Shown piece after piece: positions 7,036 to 13,263 of a stretch of 13,263 bases of DNA. The translations under genes and the position numbers were made by a program. Under the pieces are notes generated by a model, which worked only from the letters and a program-made list of their open reading frames with translations, ran no database searches and was not told where the DNA came from. The DNA is from JBHIFB01 sp046760905 (GTDB taxonomy: Bacteria > Gemmatimonadota > CAZMKB01). Within the stretch, counting starts at the first letter, position 1; each line of letters begins with the position of its first letter. Where the stretch lies: contig JBHIFB010000089.1 of assembly GCA_046760905.1 (NCBI GenBank), forward strand, positions 1-13,263. Direction: 5' to 3'.

Positions 7036-8490
7036 TCATCCTTTCCTCCGCCTGCTCTTCCCTCCCTCCCGCTCCGGCATGCCAGGGCCGGTGATTTTGA
7101 AAGGATCAAAAACCCGCTCAAGGATCTCCTCTGGTATTACCTTCTGTTCCCTCAGCACAGTCAGAACCGTCTTATGCTCCCTGAGTGCCCTTTTCACGAT
7201 TTCCCCCGCCTTTTCATAGCCGATTATCCTGTTGAGCACGGTGGCGATCGATGGGGAGCTGAATGCATATTCCCTTCCCTTCTCCGCATCTACGGTCAGG
7301 CCATCGACGCATTTCGTCCTGAACTGGCCCAGGGCGTTGGTGAGTGCATCCAGGGCATGAAGCAATTCATTTGCCATAAGCGGCATCATCACATTTAGCT
7401 CGAGTTGTCCGGCCTGGACCGCCATCGATACGGCCGAGTCGACACCAACAGTATGGAAGCAGACCATGTTGAGCATCTCTGCAATGACAGGATTGACCTT
7501 ACCTGGCATGATGGAGGAACCGGGTTGAACCGGTGGGAGCGTAAGCTCGCCCAGCCCCGTGACCGGCCCTGATGAGAGCAGTCTCAGATCATTCGCAATC
7601 CGCGTAAGCTCAAGGGCGAGATTCCTGAGGCCGGAGGAAAACGTCGACACAGCTATGTGGCTGTTCATAGATGCGAGAAGATCTTTTGATTTCCTCAAAG
7701 TGAGCCTGGTATACCGTGAGAGCAGCTTCACGACTTCATCTGTGTAATCCTCATGCGTGTTCAGGCCTGTCCCGCCTGCGGTTCCGCCTATCGCCACCTC
7801 CTCGAGGAGGGGCCTTGATGCTTCGAGCGCCTTCCTGCTTTTTTTGAGGGCGGTATGATATGATTTGAACACCTGCCCCCACCTCACCGGCACACCATCC
7901 TGCAAATGAGTCCTGGCTGCTTTCAAAAGCCCTGCGTTTTGCCGCGCCTTCTTCGCGAACGATTCTTCCAGGGATCTCAGTTCTCTCATGAGTCCCGACA
8001 CCTGTGTGAGGAGGGCTATGTGCATCGAAGTGGGAAACGTGTCGTTTGTGGATTGTCCCATATTGACATGGTCGTTGGGGTGGATGTATGAATATTCCCC
8101 CTTTTTTCTTCCTGCAATTTCAAGAGCCCTGTTTGCTATCACCTCGTTGAGATTCATGTTTGTCGAGGTACCTGCCCCAGCCTGAAAAAAGTCAACGGGA
8201 AACTCGTCAGCCAGTCGACCCTCTATCACTTCATCACAGGCTGCCGAGATCGCCCTGAACCTGTCGCGGTCGAGCAGGCCGAGACGATGATTCGCGCCAG
8301 CAGCGGCTTTCTTCACGATGGCGTATGACCTGATAAGCGCTGGATGGTTATGTATACCGCTTATCGGGAAATTGTTAACTGCTCTGAGAGTCTGGATACC
8401 GTAATAAGCAGAGGATGGGATCTCCATTTTCCCCAGCAGATCTTTCTCCGTCCTCGCTTTTTTCCTCACTCTCTTGTCATGCTTTTTCAC
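7036..8490 (-). CDS. aspA: aspartate ammonia-lyase (aspartase)
   Basis: A fumarase/aspartase superfamily lyase of 484 residues, expected to convert L-aspartate to fumarate and ammonia in the cytoplasm. The N-terminal EKDLLGKMEIPSSAYYGIQTLRA, FQAGAGTSTNMNLNEVIANRA (102-122), HPNDHVNMGQSTND (137-150), AARTHLQDGVPVRWGQ and NMVCF (341-345) resemble aspartases more than FumC fumarases. The catalytic loop GSSIMPGKVNPV is at 324-335. The MPGKVNP form is shared with fumarases and with some Bacillus aspartases, so a fumarase is the alternative. Both ends are unusually basic (MKKHDKRVRKK and GGKSRRRKG). The start is a GTG at 8490, supported by GGGAGGA (8497-8503) 6 bases upstream. It is convergent with mlaD and lies 106 bases downstream of ompA on the same strand. 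Confidence 0.83.
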   Translation of the reverse strand: MKKHDKRVRKKARTEKDLLGKMEIPSSAYYGIQTLRAVNNFPISGIHNHPALIRSYAIVKKAAAGANHRLGLLDRDRFRAISAACDEVIEGRLADEFPVDFFQAGAGTSTNMNLNEVIANRALEIAGRKKGEYSYIHPNDHVNMGQSTNDTFPTSMHIALLTQVSGLMRELRSLEESFAKKARQNAGLLKAARTHLQDGVPVRWGQVFKSYHTALKKSRKALEASRPLLEEVAIGGTAGGTGLNTHEDYTDEVVKLLSRYTRLTLRKSKDLLASMNSHIAVSTFSSGLRNLALELTRIANDLRLLSSGPVTGLGELTLPPVQPGSSIMPGKVNPVIAEMLNMVCFHTVGVDSAVSMAVQAGQLELNVMMPLMANELLHALDALTNALGQFRTKCVDGLTVDAEKGREYAFSSPSIATVLNRIIGYEKAGEIVKRALREHKTVLTVLREQKVIPEEILERVFDPFKITGPGMPEREGGKSRRRKG

Positions 8491-8596
8491 GCAGTTTCCT
8501 CCCGAACATTATAGTAAATCCCGGATCAGCAGGATGGGAGAATTCTCATAGGTTAAATCAAGCGGGTTTACTTATGCCCGACTGAGATGACCGATT

Positions 8597-10009
8597 TCAT
8601 TCCTGTTGTTCGATAACCACATCCACCCTTCGATTCATAGCACGGCCTTCATCGGTCTCATTGCTCGCAATAGGCCTGCTCTCACCGTAGCCGATCGCCA
8701 CTATCCTGGCCGGATTGATTCCGAGGTTGGCGACCAGGTAGGTTCTTATTGCATCTGCTCGGGTCTGTGAGAGTTTTAAGTTGAATGCATCTTCCCCCCG
8801 TGAATCAGTGTGACCTTCTATCTCTATCTGAGATGTGGGGAATTCCCCGATCGCTCTCTGCACTTTTGAGAGAAGGGGGAAAAATCGGGGTTCTATCACG
8901 GAGGTCCCAATTGGAAAAGTGAACCCTGTCAGTCTTATTATGACTTTCTCGCCTTCCTGAAGCACCTTTGCCTCATCCTCTTCGAACAGGGATCCTACTC
9001 TCTCGATTCTCTCCCGTTTTATCCGTTCTTGTCTCAATTGCTCATTTATTGCTCTTCGATCCTCCTGAGTCCCGGCGTATTTCTCCTGGAGATCTGCAAG
9101 TTCCGCCTTCAAAGCATCTCTCTCAGCAACCAGCCTGGCAAGCTCCTCTCTGAGAATCTCTGACTGGCTTCGTATCCCATTGTTAAATTGAAGACTCACC
9201 CCAATCTCCTTTCCGAGATTCATGAGATCCTCCTCAAAATCGAGGTAAATCTTCTCCTGGCTCACATCCCTCTGGATATCATTCCTGATCCGGTTCGCTA
9301 TATCACGTGCATGCTCCGCCTCGTAACGGGCAACTTTGTCCAGTGCCTCCGCGTCTTCACTCCTGTACCTGTCTTTGTCGAGAATCTCCTCCGCTTTCCT
9401 CAGGTGCTGCTTTGCTTTCTCGAGTGTTTCGAATGCGAACTTACCTGTATCCTCATCCTCGAGCTGGTTAATGAATCTGCCGGTTTCGCCTATCAGGTGC
9501 TCCTTTATCGCCAGAAGTTCCGCATTTCGAAAAAGGTCAAGCGCCTCGGCCGCCTTCTTCTTGGCATCGCTTGCATCTCCATCTTCGAGTGCACTCGCAG
9601 CATCGTAAAACTTCTCAGCAGCTTTTTCCCAGGATTTCTTAGTGAGTGCCGGAGCTCGGGCATCCAGCGCTTTCTGCCTGGCGGGAATTACATTTACGAA
9701 AGTCACCTTAGCAAGTTCAGTATTACGTATCGCCGTGTTCGCCAGCTCGATTGCCTCATCGATAAGCTTCCTGATCTTCTCAAGGGATTCCCCCTTCTCA
9801 GTCTTACTGACAGCCTCCTGATAATTCTTCTTCGCCCTGCCATAGGTGTCAGGCGATAAGATATCCGCTCCTTTCGCCTCTGCTTTCTCCAGAACTTCTT
9901 TTGCCTCCTCCAGTTTTGGCTGCTGTGAGGAAACGCCTGTTGAAGCAGAAAAGTGCAGAGCGAAAATCAATAGAGCAAAGAGAAAAATCGAGCTACTCGC
10001 CCTCGCCAT
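8597..10009 (-). CDS. secreted helical/coiled-coil protein with C-terminal OmpA peptidoglycan-binding domain
   Basis: A 470-residue exported protein. A short basic N-terminus and a hydrophobic stretch (about 8-20) ending near HFSASTG form a signal peptide; there is no lipobox cysteine. Residues 30-245 are charged and helical, with Ala/Glu/Lys-rich motifs resembling DUF4398 or periplasmic helical repeats. Residues 283-338 look like a coiled coil. The OmpA-C domain covers about 355-468 and keeps the residues that bind diaminopimelate: D402 in GHTDSRG and R417 in LSQTR, plus AMNRRVDVVI near the end. It probably tethers the envelope to peptidoglycan. The start at 10009 is decided by AAGGAGGT (10015-10022) 5 bases upstream; an upstream in-frame start at 10048 would put a basic 13-residue extension before the signal peptide. 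It is apparently a single gene, with the inverted-repeat element in its upstream region. Confidence 0.9.
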   Translation of the reverse strand: MARASSSIFLFALLIFALHFSASTGVSSQQPKLEEAKEVLEKAEAKGADILSPDTYGRAKKNYQEAVSKTEKGESLEKIRKLIDEAIELANTAIRNTELAKVTFVNVIPARQKALDARAPALTKKSWEKAAEKFYDAASALEDGDASDAKKKAAEALDLFRNAELLAIKEHLIGETGRFINQLEDEDTGKFAFETLEKAKQHLRKAEEILDKDRYRSEDAEALDKVARYEAEHARDIANRIRNDIQRDVSQEKIYLDFEEDLMNLGKEIGVSLQFNNGIRSQSEILREELARLVAERDALKAELADLQEKYAGTQEDRRAINEQLRQERIKRERIERVGSLFEEDEAKVLQEGEKVIIRLTGFTFPIGTSVIEPRFFPLLSKVQRAIGEFPTSQIEIEGHTDSRGEDAFNLKLSQTRADAIRTYLVANLGINPARIVAIGYGESRPIASNETDEGRAMNRRVDVVIEQQE

Positions 10010-10014
10010 GAAAG

Positions 10015-10022
10015 ACCTCCTT
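10015..10022 (-). promoter_or_regulatory. ribosome binding site that fixes the OmpA-family start
   Basis: AAGGAGGT on the minus strand, an exact anti-16S match, 5 bases before the ATG at 10009. It argues against the longer in-frame start at 10048. Confidence 0.85.
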
Positions 10023-10057
10023 ACCTGAGTTTTGCCTCCGCTTTTCAACTCAAAACG

Positions 10058-10328
10058 TATGTGGAGTTTCGCCAGTTTTTCTGGAACTTAGAGTTCTTGA
10101 GTGAGTCGCGAGAGCATTTGGGTACCCATCTTAGGCGAGCAGGAAGGGGAAAACCGCGCGCAGTTAGCGCGGAAGGGGCAAGTCTTTTTCCCACCTGCGA
10201 GCCTTAGATGGGACAATGCGAAGCGTCCCGACGAAACAACTCTGAGTTCCAGTCAAATTGAACTCTAACTTCCATCCACTTGAACAGTTACAGAAAGAAA
10301 TTTCAAATTTCTGGGGAATCTCCACATA
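10058..10328. repeat. non-coding element of nested inverted repeats, flanking arms about 95 bases each
   Basis: Four nested inverted repeats share one centre region. The outermost pair is 10058-10075 (TATGTGGAGTTTCGCCAG) with 10311-10328, 16 of 18 pairing. Next is 10081-10095 with 10238-10252 (AACTCTGAGTTCCAG), 14 of 15. The third is 10125-10143 with 10194-10212 (CCCATCT...), 16 of 19, extended inward by GGGGAAAA against TTTTTCCC. The innermost is a perfect CCGCGC-GCAGTTA-GCGCGG hairpin (10154-10172). Its 10081-10126 part recurs inverted at 1-46. No open reading frame or transposase lies inside. It fills most of the gap between lutC and the OmpA gene. It could be a non-autonomous mobile repeat (MITE- or REP-like), a structured RNA, or a termination/insulator structure. 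Confidence 0.75.
10261..10275 (+). repeat. second, direct copy of the element's end motif
   Basis: AACTCTAACTTCCAT matches AACTCTGAGTTCCAG at 10238-10252 at 12 of 15 positions, 23 bases apart in the same direction, and matches the reverse complement of 10081-10095 at 13 of 15. It may mark an older or duplicated end of the element. Confidence 0.45.
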
Positions 10329-10373
10329 GAACATAAAGTTACGTCAATGTCAGGATACGGTCAAGTGCTTGCT

Positions 10374-11096
10374 CTATCCGGATGTGAGGATGACCGTGAG
10401 CGTGAGGGGACCGTGCACGCCTAGCACGAGCTCTTTCTCTATGTCTGCAGTCCTGCTGGGGCCGGAGATGAGAATGAGGGAACTCCTCTTCTTGAATTCC
10501 TCACCTGAGAGCTGTCCCATTACCTTCCCCAGATGAGAGACGAGTCTGGACTTCTCTGCGACAACGATGTGATGGGGTGGCAGAAGCGAACTCAGTCTCC
10601 CCGAGCCGGCCGATGAATCCATGACGCAGACACCTCCATCGGCAACTAGATACAAGCAACCTGTCACACAAACGTCCACACCGGCAAGATATCGACCAAG
10701 GTCCTCCCCAACACTCGTGATAGACTCTGTCCCAAATTGAACTTCACATGAATCCTTTCTCGCCCTGCTGCGAGACCACCACTTTACCAAATCGTGACCT
10801 TTGGGAATCTCATCGGAAAAAACGATAGCCCTTCGTGCACCTGCATCCTCGAAGCAACGAAGGAGTGCTCTTCCAAGCTCATCCGTGTTCTTTGCCATAA
10901 TCAGCCCGGTGTCTGTTTTTCTGAGATTCTCCCGCAATATTATTAATTCCTGATTCTCCTTGACTAAATCTGGTAAAAAGCCACTATCGCCAGAGAATTC
11001 CTTTCGGGGCCTGGGCGCCTTTGCCAAACGGATCCTGTCGAGAATTTTCCCCTTTTTCTCCACAGCTACCCCCAATCCCTCTCTCCCCCCACCCAT
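10374..11096 (-). CDS. lutC: LutC, LUD-domain subunit of the L-lactate oxidation complex
   Basis: A LUD-domain protein of up to 240 residues. The C-terminal ISGPSRTADIEKELVLGVHGP block is diagnostic of the LutC/YkgG family, and the YLVADGGVCVMDSSAGSGRLSSLLPPHHIVV segment fits the family core. With LutA and LutB it is part of the iron-sulfur complex that oxidises L-lactate to pyruvate; its own role is not well defined. The ATG at 11096 overlaps lutB by 31 bases and has AGGAG immediately against it, which is too close for an efficient ribosome site. A GTG at 11063, just after the lutB stop (TAGCTGTG), would give a more usual VEKKGKILDRIR start and 229 residues, and may be the true one. It is the last gene of lutABC; no terminator was recognised downstream. 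Confidence 0.9.
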   Translation of the reverse strand: MGGGREGLGVAVEKKGKILDRIRLAKAPRPRKEFSGDSGFLPDLVKENQELIILRENLRKTDTGLIMAKNTDELGRALLRCFEDAGARRAIVFSDEIPKGHDLVKWWSRSRARKDSCEVQFGTESITSVGEDLGRYLAGVDVCVTGCLYLVADGGVCVMDSSAGSGRLSSLLPPHHIVVAEKSRLVSHLGKVMGQLSGEEFKKRSSLILISGPSRTADIEKELVLGVHGPLTLTVILTSG

Positions 11097-12439
11097 CTCC
11101 TGTGAAAAGATCTCGGGGATGGATCTTGCAGCGGAATAGAGGCTTTTTTTGCCAAAACGGTGAGTGGAATCCTCAGCACTCTCTCCAGAAACCTGAAGAG
11201 AGTGGGACTTTCGGCGGTGTGAGAGAAAAGTAGGAAGAGAAATTTCTCCAGCTTTCTTCCGCTCCCCCTATCAACCATTTTCCTTCTCATCTGGATAAGC
11301 AAATGTTCCAACTCGATTTTAACCGGACATGTTTCACTGCAGCGGCCGCAAAGTGTAGAGAGGTATGGAAGCTCCTGATAATCGTGCGATTCACAGAGAA
11401 GAGGGGTGAGGACAGAACCCATCGGCCCTGGATAGATCCAGCCGTAGGAATGGCCCCCTATCCTCTGATAGACGGGACATACGTTCAGACACGCGCCGCA
11501 TCTTATGCAATGGAGTATCTCCCTCAAGTCAGGGTCTATGTTGATGCCGGTTCGGCCGTTATCGACGAGTACCAGGTGCAGCTCACGCGGACCGTCACAT
11601 TCATCTTCGAGCCTCGGTGACCGGATCATGGATACATAGTTGGTGATTGACTGGCCGGTTGCGCTCACCGCCAGAAGCCTCAGGAAAGTGGGGAGTTCTC
11701 TTGCAGAAGGGAGCAGCCTCTCTATTCCCATCACGATTACATGAACCCTGGGAAGCGTGGAACAGAGCCTCACGTTCCCCTCATTCTCAACGATCACAAC
11801 GGCGCCCTCCTCTGCCAGGCCGAAGTTAGCCCCTGTGATTCCGACATCCGCCTTAAGGAATTTTTCCCTGAGCAGGTCCCGTGTAAAGGCGGTGATTTCC
11901 TCGGCAGACTCAAGCGGTGGTGCATTCAGCCTCTTCATGTATATATCGATCACCTGTTCCCTGCTCTTGTGGATGATTGGCGCAACGATGTGGCTTGGCT
12001 TCTCGCCAGAGATCTGAGCCACGAACTCACCGAGATCTGTCTCCACAACCTCGAAGCCACGCCCTTCAAGAAAATTATTCAGCTCTATCTCCTCAGTGAG
12101 CATTGACTTCGATTTCACGATGAGCTTGGCTTCTCCTCTCTCGGCGATCCCTCCGATGATGCTGCAAGCTTCCAAGGCATCATCGGCCCAGTGAACCTCC
12201 ATTCCGTTCTCTTCTGCCCTCCGGGAAAAAGTATCAAGGTAATAATCCCATCCTGCGAGCACCTCATCCTTCACAGCTCGCGCCCACGAACGCATACTTT
12301 CCCATTCTGGTATCGTCGAAATAGTCTTGTTGCGCTTCTGATTGGACGTGGAGAGTGCCTTGTCGAGATTCTTCCGCTCGCCCATCTTCTCGAGAGCTTC
12401 TTCGACCCTCACTCTCATCGCCCTTGCACGACCTGTCAC
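11066..12439 (-). CDS. lutB: LutB, LUD-domain/4Fe-4S subunit of the L-lactate oxidation complex
   Basis: About 457 residues. The N-terminal LUD domain shows KSKSMLTEEIELN, ETDLGEF, SHIVAPIIHKSREQ and DVGITGANFGLAEEGAVV. The C-terminal ferredoxin-like part has CIRCGACLNVCP followed by GGHSYGWIYPGPMG, then LSTLCGRCSETCP. Together these match LutB/YkgF, which acts with LutA and LutC in L-lactate oxidation to pyruvate at the cytoplasmic side. The second cluster has Ser where E. coli YkgF has its first Cys, a difference I also recall in Bacillus LutB, so it is not taken as a defect. The start chosen is a GTG at 12439 that overlaps the lutA stop by 4 bases (GTGA) with a G-rich site upstream; an ATG at 12418 (MRVRVEEALEK) is equally plausible. 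The open frame continues to 12655 only as a shadow of lutA. Confidence 0.92.
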   Translation of the reverse strand: MTGRARAMRVRVEEALEKMGERKNLDKALSTSNQKRNKTISTIPEWESMRSWARAVKDEVLAGWDYYLDTFSRRAEENGMEVHWADDALEACSIIGGIAERGEAKLIVKSKSMLTEEIELNNFLEGRGFEVVETDLGEFVAQISGEKPSHIVAPIIHKSREQVIDIYMKRLNAPPLESAEEITAFTRDLLREKFLKADVGITGANFGLAEEGAVVIVENEGNVRLCSTLPRVHVIVMGIERLLPSARELPTFLRLLAVSATGQSITNYVSMIRSPRLEDECDGPRELHLVLVDNGRTGINIDPDLREILHCIRCGACLNVCPVYQRIGGHSYGWIYPGPMGSVLTPLLCESHDYQELPYLSTLCGRCSETCPVKIELEHLLIQMRRKMVDRGSGRKLEKFLFLLFSHTAESPTLFRFLERVLRIPLTVLAKKASIPLQDPSPRSFHRRWVGGERDWG

Positions 12440-13161
12440 CGTATCCCCCCTGGCCGAAGCACAGATGCTATGTGAATAGGCTTTATGAACATCCCTGAAA
12501 CCTTCGCTGCAGCTTCCAGGTGCTGGATGCATCCCGCGTCGCAGGATACGATGTAATCGGCACCTGTCAGGGATGCGTTTTCGATCTTCGAACGAGCTAC
12601 GTCCATAGCAAGTTTCTTGTATTTTGCCGAAAACACCCCGCCGAAGCCACAACAATCCATGCTGCCCTGCATCTCGACTAATTCAATACCCTCGACATTC
12701 TTCAAAAGCTGCCTCGGCTGGTCCCTCACGCCGAGTTCCCGGAGAAGATGACAAGAGTCGTGATACGTCACCCTGTTATGGAAGACTGCTCCAAGGGAAG
12801 ACTCACCGTATATATCCACAAGGAACTCGGTCAGTTCATATGTTCTGGGAACAAGCTCACCGAGTATCCGTTTCGACTCGCTGCTCAGCGGTAGATTTTT
12901 GAAGGAATTCCTCACCATACTCACACAGGATCCTGAAGGGGATACTACGTACTCGCAGTGGTGGAAAACCTGAAGAAAATGTGTGGCCAGGCGACCGGCT
13001 TCTCTAAAGTATCCGGCATTGTAGGCAGGCTGACCACAGCATGTTTGATCCCTGGGATAATCCACCTTTAAATCGAGATCTTTGAGGAGACGGTATGTAG
13101 AAAATGCAACCTCTGGATAGAATTGATCGATCAGGCACGGTATGAAAAGTGAGATATTCAC
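12436..13161 (-). CDS. lutA: LutA, CCG-domain subunit of the L-lactate oxidation complex
   Basis: A 241-residue protein with two cysteine-rich CCG domains of the heterodisulfide reductase/GlcF type. The first has C9, C41-C42-G43 (TCCGQPAYNAG) and C79 (SGSCVSM). The second has C137 (HDSCH), C170-C171-G172 (DCCGFGGVFS) and C207/C211 (SCDAGC). This is the LutA/YkgE architecture, expected to bind an iron-sulfur centre and pass electrons during lactate oxidation. The start is a GTG at 13161 with no good ribosome site. The frame is open upstream without another usable start before the tRNA, so the exact N-terminus is uncertain, but MNISLFIPC is a usual beginning for the family. It opens lutABC. No lactate permease or LldR-type regulator is within the window. 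Confidence 0.92.
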   Translation of the reverse strand: MNISLFIPCLIDQFYPEVAFSTYRLLKDLDLKVDYPRDQTCCGQPAYNAGYFREAGRLATHFLQVFHHCEYVVSPSGSCVSMVRNSFKNLPLSSESKRILGELVPRTYELTEFLVDIYGESSLGAVFHNRVTYHDSCHLLRELGVRDQPRQLLKNVEGIELVEMQGSMDCCGFGGVFSAKYKKLAMDVARSKIENASLTGADYIVSCDAGCIQHLEAAAKVSGMFIKPIHIASVLRPGGIR

Positions 13162-13207
13162 TACATATTCAGCGGAGAATACTGACTCATAGGGACAGTC
13201 TTGAAAA

Positions 13208-13263
13208 TGGCGGGGCCGACGAGACTCGAACTCGCGACCTCCGGCGTGACAGGCCGGCGTTCT
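13208..13263 (-). tRNA. tRNA-Asp (GTC), 5' part cut off by the window end
   Basis: The minus strand shows the anticodon arm CCGGC-CTGTCAC-GCCGG with anticodon GTC, a T arm with GTTCGAGTC loop bases, the acceptor 3' strand CGGCCCC, discriminator G and an encoded CCA. The 5' acceptor and D arm lie beyond the window. It sits 46 bases upstream of lutA on the same strand, so read-through into lutABC is possible. Encoding CCA contrasts with the other two tRNAs here. Confidence 0.9.

Noticed and set aside
8508..8513. Perfect TATAAT on the minus strand as an aspA promoter
   Set aside because: No -35 box is found at 16-18 bases, and the start point would fall on or next to the ribosome site, leaving almost no leader.
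8555..8580. Rho-independent terminator after the OmpA-family gene
   Set aside because: Only a 4-base CGGG/CCCG stem with a 10-base loop and a broken T run is present, too weak to support.
9188..9859. A 223-codon open frame on the + strand
   Set aside because: It lies entirely opposite the OmpA-family gene, whose signal peptide, domains and ribosome site are clear. Its translation shows no recognisable domain and no good ribosome site.
10010..10048. Longer start for the OmpA-family gene
   Set aside because: The near-perfect ribosome site at 10015-10022 lies inside it, and the extension would spoil the signal peptide.
10058..10328. Insertion sequence or CRISPR array
   Set aside because: There is no transposase frame inside, and the repeats are nested inverted pairs rather than evenly spaced direct repeats with spacers.
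12053..12473. Small + strand open frames within the lut genes
   Set aside because: They are opposite-strand shadows of lutA, lutB and lutC with no recognisable products.
12440..12655. N-terminal extension of lutB
   Set aside because: This stretch is the lutA coding region read in another frame. LutB similarity begins only after about 12430.

Overview
The window looks like a piece of a diderm (Gram-negative-type) bacterial chromosome, probably from an uncultivated lineage. Support for a double membrane comes from an MlaE/MlaF/MlaD-type lipid-transport operon and a secreted OmpA-C protein. The tRNAs, Shine-Dalgarno sites and a near-consensus sigma-70-type promoter are bacterial. Base composition is roughly balanced and arginine is often coded by AGG/AGA. 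I cannot name the phylum from the sequence; an FCB-like or other candidate phylum is only a guess. The first bases lie inside a copy of a repeat found again near 10.1 kb, and the last bases cut a tRNA gene, so this may be a whole short contig broken at repeats.

Layout. (1) 1-190: half of a dispersed repeat, then a putative promoter. (2) 191-4181, + strand: four tightly spaced genes, namely a short-form phosphoglycerate dehydrogenase (serA), a ParB-fold protein resembling free serine kinases (SerK/SbnI type), a class V aminotransferase and an L-threonine dehydrogenase (tdh). (3) 4195-4356, - strand: tRNA-Cys and tRNA-Gly behind a strong promoter. (4) 4535-7029, + strand: mlaE-mlaF-mlaD; the MCE protein carries four 34-residue C-terminal repeats. 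(5) 7036-8490, - strand: aspartate ammonia-lyase, convergent with mlaD. (6) 8597-10009, - strand: secreted helical/coiled-coil OmpA-C protein. (7) 10010-10373: a non-coding region with a nested inverted-repeat element. (8) 10374-13161, - strand: lutA-lutB-lutC for L-lactate oxidation, just downstream of a truncated tRNA-Asp.

How the genes fit together. The first operon links 3-phosphoglycerate, 3-phosphohydroxypyruvate, O-phosphoserine and serine without a recognisable serB phosphatase, using a putative kinase instead; threonine dehydrogenase adds a route from threonine towards glycine. Aspartate ammonia-lyase and the Lut complex feed fumarate and pyruvate into central metabolism, so the region as a whole suggests use of amino acids and lactate. 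The Mla-type transporter and the OmpA protein serve the cell envelope.

The two most interesting items are the serine-kinase-containing operon and the nested inverted repeat with its second copy. No phage, CRISPR, transposase or defence genes were found.
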